Positions 9,083 to 17,079 of a stretch of 64,000 nucleotides of DNA are shown here, piece by piece (positions within the stretch are counted from its first letter, which is position 1; every line of letters begins with the position of its first letter). The notes under the pieces are model-generated. The model was not told the origin of the DNA, did no database searches, and worked only from the letters and a program-made list of their open reading frames with translations. A program made the position numbers and the translations under genes. This DNA comes from Lacimicrobium alkaliphilum. Lineage in GTDB: Bacteria; Pseudomonadota; Gammaproteobacteria; Enterobacterales; Alteromonadaceae. The stretch covers positions 327,431 to 391,430 of the forward strand of contig NZ_NISX01000001.1 of NCBI RefSeq assembly GCF_002591895.1, written 5' to 3'.

Positions 9083-9688
9083 TTAGTTTAACGCCGTGCC
9101 AAGTGACTGCAGATAAGCAATCAGTGCCTGCATTTCAGTTTTACCCTTAACGGCTTCTGTTGCACCGGCTATATCTTCATCGGTGTAAGGCACACCAAAG
9201 TCTCTGAACACCTGCATTTTCTTAGCCGTCAGCTCGCCATCAAGCGTGTTTTCGGCCAACCAGGGAAAACCAGGCATATTCGATTCAGGCACGACGGCTC
9301 TGGGATCCATCAGATGAACCCGGTGCCATTCATCACTGTAGCGGCCACCGACACGGGCCAGATCGGGACCGGTACGCTTAGAACCCCACAAAAACGGGCG
9401 TTCCCAAACCGATTCACCCGCAACAGAATAGTGCCCATACCGTTCAGTTTCTGACCGGAAGGGGCGGATCATCTGGCTGTGACAGCCCACACAACCCTCA
9501 CGGATATAAATATCTCTTCCTTCCAGCTCCAGTGCCGTATAGGGCTTGAGCCCTTCAACCGGCTCTGTGACCTGGCGCTGGAACATTAACGGAGCGATTT
9601 CCACCAAGGCACCGAAACTGATCACTACCAGAATCAGGATTGCCAGCAGTCCAGTGTTCTTTTCAATTATTTCATGTACATTTTTCAT
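9083..9688 (-). CDS. ccoO: cbb3 cytochrome c oxidase monoheme subunit CcoO
   Basis: 201 residues with an N-terminal membrane anchor (about residues 12-35) and one heme c motif, CVGCH at 66-70, followed by [10 protein letters not shown]. Later comes SNMPGFPWL, whose methionine is the likely axial ligand. CcoO takes electrons from CcoP to the binuclear centre in CcoN. It lies 14 bases after ccoN and 1 base before ccoQ. Confidence 0.96.
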   Translation of the reverse strand: MKNVHEIIEKNTGLLAILILVVISFGALVEIAPLMFQRQVTEPVEGLKPYTALELEGRDIYIREGCVGCHSQMIRPFRSETERYGHYSVAGESVWERPFLWGSKRTGPDLARVGGRYSDEWHRVHLMDPRAVVPESNMPGFPWLAENTLDGELTAKKMQVFRDFGVPYTDEDIAGATEAVKGKTEMQALIAYLQSLGTALN

Positions 9689-9702
9689 ATCTGACTGCTC
9701 AC

Positions 9703-11130
9703 TTATGCCGGTTGTGCTTCAGCCTGTAGGCTGTTCTTCGGTGCACGGATCGTGCGATAACAGTTGTACGCCATAAGGAACATGCCAGTAACCACAAAAC
9801 AACCACCGATAAAACGCACGAAGTAGAAAGGTTTGGACGCTTCAATGCTTTCTATAAAGCTGTAAGTAAGGGTACCGTCGGTATTGACAGCTCGCCACAT
9901 AAGTCCCTGCATCACACCAGAGATCCACATTGCTACGATATACAGCACCACGCCGATAGTGGTCAGCCAGAAGTGGATGTTGATGAGCTTTGTGCTGTAC
10001 ATTCGCGGCTGAGCAAAGAGCACCGGAATAAGATGATAAATGGAGCCAATTGATATCATGGCTACCCACCCAAGGGCACCGGAATGAACATGTCCTATAG
10101 TCCAGTCGGTGTAGTGAGATAGCGCATTAACGGTTTTAATTGCCATCATCGGCCCTTCGAAGGTTGACATACCATAGAAGGAAAGCGACACAATCAAAAA
10201 GCGCAGAATGGGGTCAGTGCGTAATTTATGCCAGGCACCTGATAATGTCATGATGCCGTTAATCATGCCTCCCCAGGATGGCACAAACAAAATCACTGAC
10301 ATCACCATCCCTAAAGACTGCGTCCAGTCGGGCAGGGCGGTGTAGTGAAGGTGGTGTGGACCGGCCCATATATACAGCGCAATCAGCGCCCAGAAATGTA
10401 CCACTGAAAGACGGTAGGAATAGACCGGACGGCCAGCCTGTTTGGGCACAAAGTAGTACATCATGCCAAGAAAACCCGCGGTAAGGAAAAAGCCAACAGC
10501 ATTATGGCCGTACCACCACTGCATCATCGCATCTACTGCGCCGGCATAAATGGAATAAGATTTAAAAAATGAAACCGGCACAACCATAGAATTGGCGATA
10601 TGTAGCACGGCAACCGTGAGTATAAAAGCTCCGAGAAACCAGTTGGCTACATAAATATGCGAGGTTTTTCTAATCACCAGGGTACCGAAAAAGTTAATCG
10701 CATAGGCTACCCAAACCAGGGTAATCAGAATATCAATGGGCCACTCCAGCTCAGCGTATTCCTTTGAAGACGTGAGTCCCAAGGGCAAGGTAATGGCGGC
10801 CAAAACAATCACCGCCTGCCAGCCCCAAAACGTGAAGGCCGCCAGTTTGTCGCTGAAAAGCGCAGTCTGGCAAGTTCTCTGCACGATATAATAGGATGTG
10901 GCAAATAAAGCGCAGCCACCGAATGCGAATATCACCGCATTGGTATGTAAGGGTCTGAGTCTTGAATAGGTAAGCCATGGCGTATCAAAGTTAAGCTCAG
11001 GCCAGATTAACTGAGCCGCAAGCAGTACGCCGACCAACATACCGACAATTCCCCATATCACCGTCATGACGGAGAACTGTCGCACTACCTTATAATTATA
11101 TTCCGGATGTGCCTGAGTGGTTTCATTCAT
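9703..11130 (-). CDS. ccoN: cbb3 cytochrome c oxidase catalytic subunit CcoN
   Basis: 475 residues, the usual length. It is a heme-copper oxidase subunit I with about 12 membrane helices. The low-spin heme ligand segment [15 protein letters not shown] is near residue 60, and the copper ligand region has [12 protein letters not shown] and AGPHHLHYT. The distal [11 protein letters not shown] segment carries the remaining heme ligands. The high-affinity enzyme reduces oxygen under microaerobic conditions. It is the first gene of ccoNOQP. A 240-base upstream region contains an FNR-box-like site shared with the divergent gene at 11371. Confidence 0.97.
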   Translation of the reverse strand: MNETTQAHPEYNYKVVRQFSVMTVIWGIVGMLVGVLLAAQLIWPELNFDTPWLTYSRLRPLHTNAVIFAFGGCALFATSYYIVQRTCQTALFSDKLAAFTFWGWQAVIVLAAITLPLGLTSSKEYAELEWPIDILITLVWVAYAINFFGTLVIRKTSHIYVANWFLGAFILTVAVLHIANSMVVPVSFFKSYSIYAGAVDAMMQWWYGHNAVGFFLTAGFLGMMYYFVPKQAGRPVYSYRLSVVHFWALIALYIWAGPHHLHYTALPDWTQSLGMVMSVILFVPSWGGMINGIMTLSGAWHKLRTDPILRFLIVSLSFYGMSTFEGPMMAIKTVNALSHYTDWTIGHVHSGALGWVAMISIGSIYHLIPVLFAQPRMYSTKLINIHFWLTTIGVVLYIVAMWISGVMQGLMWRAVNTDGTLTYSFIESIEASKPFYFVRFIGGCFVVTGMFLMAYNCYRTIRAPKNSLQAEAQPA

Positions 11131-11312
11131 TGTTTTGAATCTTCCGCTACTAATAATGATTTGTTTTATTCACTGATAACCATAGAGAATAAAACATATT
11201 ATGCCAGCCAGAAACGATTTTAAGCGCTTGAAAAACCGTCTTAATCTACTGGTACTTCGGGCGCAAATGATAAGGTTTTTACCCCTAAAAAGATAGACTA
11301 TCTGGCCCTTGA

Positions 11313-11326
11313 TTGATCCTGGTCAA
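11313..11326. promoter_or_regulatory. probable FNR box between ccoN and the divergent unknown gene
   Basis: On the plus strand the site is TTGATCCTGGTCAA, one mismatch from TTGAT-N4-ATCAA. It is about 190 bases from the ccoN start and 45 bases from the ATG at 11371. ccoNOQP is the expected FNR target, but neither direction shows a good -10 at the class II distance, so the controlled promoter is uncertain. A perfect 13-bp palindrome (AGATAGACTATCT, 11291-11303) lies just toward ccoN. Confidence 0.6.
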
Positions 11327-11370
11327 TAATTCACACTAATGCGCTAAATCGTTAACCCGAATGCAACAAT

Positions 11371-11826
11371 ATGCCACCTTCCCGAACGCTTTCACTGTTG
11401 TTTAGTCTGATAATTCTAGTGGTCATATTGTCCCTGGCGCAATGGTTAAGAACATCCTCCTCTGTGCCGCAACATACCAACGAAGAGAGCTGTATTCTGG
11501 ATCATTCAGATTGTGAGTTTGAATTAGGTGGAAAAACGGGTTCAGTGAGCCTGTCTCCGAGACCCGTACCCATTGAGGAGCAGATTCAGTTTACCTTTGA
11601 CATACCCACTGGCTATCGCCTCGAGAAAGCCCATATTGAAGGCGTCAATATGTATATGGGACAAACACTGGTGTTTATTGATCGTCAGCAGCTACCGCTC
11701 AGTGGTATCAGTTTTCTCGGTAGTTGCAGCGAACCTGCTATGCAATGGAAATTATCCATGGTATTCAGTCGTGATGATAACTCCTTTTACCGGGAGCTCT
11801 ACTTCAATACCCACTATCCTGAATAG
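11371..11826 (+). CDS. unknown exported or membrane-anchored protein divergent from ccoN
   Basis: 151 residues. Residues 5-24 form a hydrophobic segment (signal anchor or signal peptide). The remainder looks like a small beta-rich domain with two cysteines close together (ESCILDHSDCEF) and one near the C-terminus (FLGSCSEPAMQW). I do not recognise the family with certainty. The overall plan, a membrane anchor plus a small extracytoplasmic beta domain with an EEQIQFTFDIP-like strand, recalls FixH/YtkA-type domains found near oxidase genes, but this is only a resemblance. It is divergent from ccoNOQP and shares the FNR-box region, so a link to oxidase assembly or copper handling is possible. 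The ribosome binding site is weak. Confidence 0.65.
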   Translation: MPPSRTLSLLFSLIILVVILSLAQWLRTSSSVPQHTNEESCILDHSDCEFELGGKTGSVSLSPRPVPIEEQIQFTFDIPTGYRLEKAHIEGVNMYMGQTLVFIDRQQLPLSGISFLGSCSEPAMQWKLSMVFSRDDNSFYRELYFNTHYPE

Positions 11827-11830
11827 GGGC

Positions 11831-13402
11831 TTACGCTGATTTTTTTAGCAGTTGCAGACTTTCTTCGGCAAAGCCGGTACCGGCTTCGGTATAAAAGTTG
11901 AACACATGATCAATACCATGCTGAATCATTTCTATACGCTCGTCTTCATAGCGGGCGATAGCGGCTAATTGCCCCTTGTAACCTGCTTTACGCAACTGAT
12001 CATGAATATGACGAATATCTTCCGTCGAAGGCAGTGCCAACAGGATAAGGTTGGTATTGCTCATATCCATATTGTCCCATAGGTCCGCATCCTCACCATC
12101 GCCGAGCATAACCTGCATGCCCAGGTTTTTCTGGCGCTCTACGCGATCTCTGTCTGCATCCATGCCCCAGACCTGCTTACCGAGTACCTCGCTTAAGGCA
12201 AGAAATGCACCTTTGCCCACACGTCCCATACCAACTACCAATAGCTGCGCATTAACTGGCTGATGGTATATATCTTCGGGTAAACGGCGTGCTTTCTCGA
12301 AACGTTTAATCTGAATCTGATATTTTGAGTAACCGGTATGGGCATAACGATAGATAATACTGGTGATCACAAAGGAAAACGACACAGCAAGCGCCAGGAT
12401 GACCAGCCATTCTTTACTTAATAACGATAGATCGACACACAGTGCCGCCACTATCAGGCCAAATTCACTGAAATTAGACAACGCCATCCCAGAGAGATAC
12501 GCCGTCCTGCCTCTTAACCTTAGCCCCGTGAACATGAAGAAAAACAACATAAATTTGATCGGCAATATCAGGCACAGGAGCAGCGCAACCAGTACCATTT
12601 GCATATCCGGTAATGCGGTAAACCCGATAGACAGGAAAAATCCAATCAGAAAAAGGTCTTTGAAACTCAAAAGGGCCTTATTTAACTCGGCTGATTTGAC
12701 ATGGCTGCTTAACAATATTCCCATCAGCAGGGCTCCCAGGTCCCCTTTGATTCCAACGAGATTGAACAATTCGTATCCGCCAAGGGCAAGAAAGAAACCG
12801 GTAAGAGGAAGCAGTTCACCGTGCCCTGCCATTGAAACCAACCTGTTCAGTAAAGGTTTAATCAATAACAGCGCAAACAAGCCAAATGCATATATGGAGG
12901 GTATCTTACCTGTTGCCCCAACCAGAAAAAGCACCGCCAGTATGTCCTGCATGACCAGTACACCAATGGCAACCTTGCCATGACGGGTTTTCATTTCACC
13001 CGCTTCTTCGAGCATTTTTACGATACACACTGTGCTGCTAAAACTCAGCGCAAATCCAAGCAATGCTGCGGATTGCCAGTCAAGAATATCCAGGTAGGCC
13101 AGACCGGATGTGCTCAGAGCGATGCAGAGTAAACTCACCAGTGCAGACCAGAGCAACATATGGCCGCCAGTACCAAGCCATACTTCACGCTTGAGTAAAT
13201 CACGAATGTTGAGCTTCAGACCAATGGTAAAAAGTAACAGTGTGATCCCCAGGTTTGCCAGGGTCTCCAGACTATCTGCAGGCTGTACACCGGCAAAGTT
13301 AAGTATAAATCCAGCCGCCAGAAAGCCGATCAGCGGTGGGAAGTGCAGCAACTTTACGCCCAGGCCACAAACAAAAGCGAACAGTATCCAGATAAAATCC
13401 AT
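11831..13402 (-). CDS. monovalent cation:proton antiporter, CPA2 family with RCK (TrkA-N) domain
   Basis: 523 residues from the ATG at 13402 (MDFIWILF), which has AAGAG about nine bases upstream; a longer frame to 13465 adds 21 residues that do not look like the family. The N-terminal ~370 residues hold about 12 membrane helices of the Na/H exchanger fold (LLLFTIGLKL, SFSSTVCIVKML). The C-terminal part is a Rossmann NAD-binding RCK domain (LLVVGMGRVGKGAF, followed by WGMDADRDR). This is the KefB/KefC/YbaL layout; potassium or sodium efflux is likely but the ion cannot be read from sequence. It converges with the gene at 11371, only 4 bases apart. Confidence 0.88.
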   Translation of the reverse strand: MDFIWILFAFVCGLGVKLLHFPPLIGFLAAGFILNFAGVQPADSLETLANLGITLLLFTIGLKLNIRDLLKREVWLGTGGHMLLWSALVSLLCIALSTSGLAYLDILDWQSAALLGFALSFSSTVCIVKMLEEAGEMKTRHGKVAIGVLVMQDILAVLFLVGATGKIPSIYAFGLFALLLIKPLLNRLVSMAGHGELLPLTGFFLALGGYELFNLVGIKGDLGALLMGILLSSHVKSAELNKALLSFKDLFLIGFFLSIGFTALPDMQMVLVALLLCLILPIKFMLFFFMFTGLRLRGRTAYLSGMALSNFSEFGLIVAALCVDLSLLSKEWLVILALAVSFSFVITSIIYRYAHTGYSKYQIQIKRFEKARRLPEDIYHQPVNAQLLVVGMGRVGKGAFLALSEVLGKQVWGMDADRDRVERQKNLGMQVMLGDGEDADLWDNMDMSNTNLILLALPSTEDIRHIHDQLRKAGYKGQLAAIARYEDERIEMIQHGIDHVFNFYTEAGTGFAEESLQLLKKSA

Positions 13403-13563
13403 GTTGAGGTTTCTCTTAGGCGCGTGATTCTCAATACAATAATAGAGACCAGTGGGGTAAATCAAAGCCTTATCCGTAAATGTTCTGATTCACAAAGGTG
13501 CAAAGTACTGATCTTGCTGCTAAATTGTACAACGCTGGAATAGTAAATAATAAGGATATAACA

Positions 13564-14061
13564 ATGCGGTTTTTGAAAACTCTGCTAATCGCTTTTGCTT
13601 CAATGTTTTGCCTGCTCTATGGCTTACAAAACCTGATGAACCTGGGTGCATCGTTCAGCTTTGTTCAGCAGACACTATCTATGCAGGGGCATGAACTTTA
13701 TCCACAAAGTATCGGCCCTGCTATTACCTCTGAGACATTAGTGTGGGTCGTATTAAGTGTCATCATCATCCTTGAATTACTAGCTGGTTTTCTGATTTTG
13801 CGTGGCGCTTACGACATGCTGAAGGCCCTTAGAGACACAGCCGCAGAGTTTCATAAAGCCAAGCACTTTGCCGCTATCGGACTGAGCCTGGCTATAGTGC
13901 TATGGTTTGGCTTATTTTCAGCGCTAGGTGGTGCTTATTTTCAGATGTGGCAAACCCAAAGCGGTAACACAGCATTAGAAGGGGCTTTTTGGTATTCCAT
14001 CCAGATGGCGGCAATACTGTTAATTCTTTTGCAAAAGGACTCTGAAGACCTGATAGATTAG
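13564..14061 (+). CDS. DUF2165 family integral membrane protein
   Basis: 165 residues from the ATG at 13564, preceded by AAGGAT at a good distance; an in-frame codon at 13498 is less likely. Four hydrophobic segments (about residues 3-22, 55-80, 98-120, 140-158) match the DUF2165 'predicted small integral membrane protein' plan, with AITSETLVWVV before the second helix and a FWYSIQMAAILLILLQ last helix. Function unknown. Its 3' end meets the broken heme-protein gene head-on. Confidence 0.8.
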   Translation: MRFLKTLLIAFASMFCLLYGLQNLMNLGASFSFVQQTLSMQGHELYPQSIGPAITSETLVWVVLSVIIILELLAGFLILRGAYDMLKALRDTAAEFHKAKHFAAIGLSLAIVLWFGLFSALGGAYFQMWQTQSGNTALEGAFWYSIQMAAILLILLQKDSEDLID

Positions 14062-14333
14062 TGCTGCTTCAGTTCTTTTATCAGGCTGAATGCGCCTCTT
14101 AATTCGCCTGCCTTATAGCCGGTTGCCTGATCATGTGGATAGTACTTTACCAACATTTGTTTTGTTGAGGACGCAATATCAGCACCATGACAGGCAAGGC
14201 AAACACCATCAACAGGAATGGCCTGCATATAGCGGAAATGATTGTTTTCCCCAGTAGACACTGTTGCCGATGCAGTCAAACTCTGTATGTTCTCTCCATC
14301 CTCATAACGGTGCTGAAACTGCTGTAAGATACT
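14058..14333 (-). pseudogene. remnant of a Tll0287-like (DUF3365) heme-binding protein
   Basis: The frame encodes only the C-terminal end of a DUF3365-type protein: HFRYMQAIP, then CLACHG (a c-type heme motif), then KYYPHDQATGYKAGELRGAFS. Upstream the frame stays open with family-like residues to an in-frame TAA at 14334-14336, with no signal peptide and no ATG start. Without export no heme c could be attached, so I read this as a 5'-deleted remnant. A minus-strand AGGAG followed by ATGAAATCGTGA (about 14350-14370) may be what is left of the original start, now followed directly by a stop. Confidence 0.75.
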
Positions 14334-14334
14334 T

Positions 14335-14390
14335 TAAACAGGTAGTTCACGATTTCATCTCCTGGCAATCTTAGAAAAAATACCTGTTTA
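14335..14390. repeat. 10-bp inverted repeat next to two gene remnants
   Basis: TAAACAGGTA at 14335-14344 and TACCTGTTTA at 14381-14390 are perfect reverse complements, 36 bases apart. The pair sits exactly upstream of the broken heme-protein frame. It could be a regulatory dyad, a hairpin or a trace of the rearrangement; no further evidence is visible. Confidence 0.45.
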
Positions 14391-14517
14391 GTATGGCAAT
14401 TCTGAAGAAGAGTCGTTTGATTTGGATCTATTAATTACCACACATTTACGTGCTGGATTAAAAAAGCGTACACTTTCGCCCTCCATCAATGGCTTTACAG
14501 GCAGAATAAACAATATC

Positions 14518-14805
14518 ATGTGCGAACTAATGGGAATGTCCGCCAATGTGCCAACAGATATATGCTTTAGCTTCAAAGGCTTAAGAGAGCGGAGAGGGCG
14601 CACAGGCCCGCATAAGGACGGATGGGGAGTCGCCTTTTACAGCATAAAGGGTAACATCGATTTTTCAGAACATACCACTATTAACGATGTGGTAACGGTC
14701 GTTGCTACAGAGCCTCTGACCAACAATGAACAATGACAAAAGATGCAACCCGGAGAGAGCATCCTGTTTAAATCGGGCGAAATGGTAATAAAGACCGATC
14801 CTTAG
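14518..14805 (+). pseudogene. remnant of a YafJ-type class II glutamine amidotransferase (internal deletion plus nonsense codon)
   Basis: The first ~45 codons are a clear YafJ N-terminus: [19 protein letters not shown], then [14 protein letters not shown], including the catalytic Cys2. At about 14653 it jumps in frame to [20 protein letters not shown], which is the C-terminal end of YafJ. About 160 residues of the ~255-residue protein are missing. A TGA at 14734-14736 sits where the family has a tryptophan (NE-x-W-QK), and the frame goes on with QKMQPGESILFKSGE to TAG at 14803-14805. The two lesions together make a functional enzyme impossible. Comparison is to the E. coli protein from memory. 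Confidence 0.88.
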
Positions 14806-14839
14806 CTCAGCTCTGCTAGTATTAATAGTTGTCCCCGCT

Positions 14840-14870
14840 AGGCCCGTTTTCAGACGGGCCTTTGTTGTTT
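14840..14870 (+). terminator. rho-independent terminator after the yafJ remnant
   Basis: A 7-bp GC-rich stem, GGCCCGT and ACGGGCC (14841-14860, loop TTTCAG), is followed on the plus strand by TTTGTTGTTT. It is probably the original terminator of the amidotransferase gene. Confidence 0.75.
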
Positions 14871-14923
14871 CAGGTGGGGGCAAATAGCAATTATTCTCTT
14901 TCTCAACAGGCCAGAGGTAAAAC

Positions 14924-15214
14924 ATGTCAGAACTTAACAGACGAAACTTTCTGAAAATTTCAGGGGCTACCCTGATTGGGTTGACAACAGGCGGAATAAC
15001 CCTTAGTGCCAGCGCTAAAGAAAAACTAAGCCTGGACAACCCCAGTGCTAAAGCACTGCAATATGTTCACAAATCGGAAAAGGACGGGCAAACTTGCGCA
15101 AATTGTATGCATATACAAGGCGACGCGAGTAAAGACTGGAGACCATGTGCATTATTTCCCAATAACCTGGTCGCCAATGATGGCTGGTGTGCTGCATGGG
15201 CAAAGGCAAAATAG
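14924..15214 (+). CDS. high-potential iron-sulfur protein (HiPIP), Tat-exported
   Basis: 96 residues. The N-terminus has a twin-arginine signal (NRRNFLK, then a hydrophobic run to SASA at about residue 30). The mature domain of about 65 residues carries C58, C61, C75 and C89 with the HiPIP spacing CANC, PCALF and WCAAW, binding one [4Fe-4S] cluster that cycles between 3+ and 2+. HiPIPs are periplasmic one-electron carriers that can feed terminal oxidases, so a link to the nearby cbb3 oxidase is reasonable but unproven. It is intact although genes on both sides are broken. Confidence 0.93.
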   Translation: MSELNRRNFLKISGATLIGLTTGGITLSASAKEKLSLDNPSAKALQYVHKSEKDGQTCANCMHIQGDASKDWRPCALFPNNLVANDGWCAAWAKAK

Positions 15215-15225
15215 GTAACGCGTAA

Positions 15226-15259
15226 CCAATATTGTGGGTACGGTAACCCGCAATATTGG
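15226..15259. other. long palindrome downstream of the HiPIP gene
   Basis: CCAATATTGTGGGT (15226-15239) and ACCCGCAATATTGG (15246-15259) form a 14-bp stem with a single G-T wobble and a 6-base loop. No T-run follows, so it is either a processed 3' hairpin, a factor-dependent stop or a protein-binding dyad. Confidence 0.6.
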
Positions 15260-15325
15260 CTGGGAGATGCACACCGAATAGGGTACAGTTATCTCAGATT
15301 AGTGGTTTGAGAACAGGAAGCAGTA

Positions 15326-16392
15326 GTGAAGTGGATAATCCGGGTCCTCCTTGTAATCAATCTGAGCACCTGGAGCGCTTACTGTTTAGCCTTATCAGAG
15401 CAAGTAAGCCTGGATCAATTGTATGAACAAGTCAGTCAGTCCCGCCAACAGGGGCTGATCGACGAAGCCGACGAGCTGGCCCATCGTTTAATGCAGGCAG
15501 CCGCAGAGTCCGGAAGTTCTGTACAACAGGGCAAAGCAATTTTTGCCCTGGCAAGAAACCACATGGAGCGCAACCAATACCCACAAGCAAAAAACTACCT
15601 GAACCAAGCCATTGAGCTGTTTCAGGGTACTGGTAATGAGAAGTGGCTTGCGGATAGCTACCGTCAACTGGGTTTAACCTATCGATACCAGACTCAATAC
15701 CCCGACGCACTCCGCTACATTTATCTGGCAATGCAAATTTATCGGCAACTCGACGATACCTCCTCAATTAGTTCTGCATATAACAGTATTGGTTTAGTGA
15801 CCGAAAAAATGGGGCAATATGAGGAAGCCATACAAGCCCATCAAAAAGCCCTTGAACTTAATTATCAGTTGGAAGACAAGCCGGGCGTTGCCAGCGCTAT
15901 CTACAATTTAGGAGACATCTCGAAAAAGAAAAAGCGTTACAGCAAGCGCAGTTAGACAAACAGCAGCAACAGCGCAATATTCTTTTTGGTAGTCTTTTCG
16001 TCGGATTCTTTCTGCTTTTTGTTGTTTACCGCGGTTATCAGCGTAAACGCCTGAACACTAAACTCAGCATACTAGTGAAGCGCAGAACTGAGCAACTTAA
16101 TGTCAAGAATCAGGAGCTGCAGCTGGCCTATCAGAAAGTCGAGGCGCTAAGTCTTACAGACAGACTAACCGGGCTTAATAACCGCCTCTACCTTGAACAA
16201 CATGTCACCAATGATCTTGAATTAAGCCGCCGCAAATATACTGACTGGCAAAACGGTAAGGCACCCAAGCCAGAGAATGCCGATATAGTCACCTTTATGA
16301 TTGACCTGGATCATTTTAAACATATCAATGACCAGCATGGGCACAATGCCGGGGATTTAAGGCGTATTACTCATAATTTTTGTCTTTTGTAA
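15326..16392 (+). pseudogene. remnant of an exported TPR-GGDEF protein (frameshift deletion and 3' truncation)
   Basis: The gene begins normally with a signal-like N-terminus and TPR-like repeats (YRQLGLTYRYQTQYPDALRY, YNSIGLVTEKMGQYEEAI). At about 15915-15922 the coding sense passes from frame 2 to frame 1, where it continues with a coiled-coil segment (EKEKALQQAQLDKQQQQ), a membrane helix and the start of a GGDEF domain (LTDRLTGLNNRLYLE, MIDLDHFKHINDQHGHNAGD). Probably some TPR units were lost at that junction. After HNAGD the homology stops, before the GGDEF active-site motif, and a stop follows at 16390-16392. No active diguanylate cyclase can be made. Confidence 0.85.
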
Positions 16393-16660
16393 GCGAGGAG
16401 AGGGTGGTATGCAGTAAATACACACAATCAGTAAGATCCCTTATACGATGGATTATTGATTTAACATAATATACATTAGTAGAGATAGTATATTTATAGT
16501 AGCTAAGTTGTGCTGGTAAATGATCAGATGAAAGTCTGGCAAGTTATGCTGATTGATATGTGGCGGTTTTTGACGTTGCTACGTGAAATCTGTGTGTGAT
16601 TGTGTTGTCGTTACGCTGTCAGATTTTGCGTAGCGCATCATGTCTGATAATGCTCTACAT

Positions 16661-17052
16661 CTAACAATCAAGAGCTAACAAACTGGTGTCCGTGTATTTA
16701 CCCTGTTGCTGCGTATTTTGTATCTCTATGAGTGTATCTTTCCATTTGCTGAAAAGTTTATCCTTATTACTATCAGCATACTGCGCATGACTCTGTTCAA
16801 GAAACACAACAATGGGTTGAATATAATTATGGGCGATATAAATCATTCGTCTAGCTTGAGCATAAAGGTAGTCTTCCAGCTGTTGGTCATCTTCAACGTT
16901 AAACATCGCTTGGGTTATTGCAGCCTGTGCTCTCCATTCTGGACGTAGTTTGGGACTGTATATGTGAGCGCCCAGGTAAAGTGCGTTGATCTTTTCCAAC
17001 AGAATTTGTGCCTGTTACTTGCTCCTGAGCTGATTTCTTTGTCTATAGTCAT
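16661..17052 (-). pseudogene. unknown small gene with a probable one-base frameshift
   Basis: The frame 16661-17014 encodes about 117 residues with a soluble, helical look (KINALYLGAHIYSPKLRPEW, then ARRMIYIAHNYIQPIVVFLE), but its only start would be a poor TTG at 16999. A better start, ATG at 17052, opens MTIDKEISSGASN in another frame that becomes unlike protein after about 13 codons. Joining the two needs one added base near 17013-17016. So this is either a recent frameshift or a base-calling error. I do not recognise the family. It is divergent from the GCS2-family ligase gene; no clear ribosome binding site is visible. Confidence 0.45.
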
Positions 17053-17079
17053 AGTTAAATCAAAAACAAAGGTTTGCCT

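Noticed and set aside
12363-12983. 206-codon open frame on the plus strand
   Set aside because: Exactly antisense to the cation:proton antiporter, with low-complexity Ser/Asn/Pro-rich translation typical of the reverse of a membrane-protein gene.
13403-13465. N-terminal extension of the antiporter
   Set aside because: Polar residues before the first helix; the ATG at 13402 matches the family start and has a ribosome binding site.
14790-14830. tRNA-like stretch (CTTAGCTCAG)
   Set aside because: A chance match to a D-arm; no acceptor stem, anticodon arm or T-arm can be folded.
16393-16660. AT-rich gap resembling an integron attC region
   Set aside because: I looked for the paired core sites of attC and an integrase gene and found neither convincingly; treated as non-coding decay.
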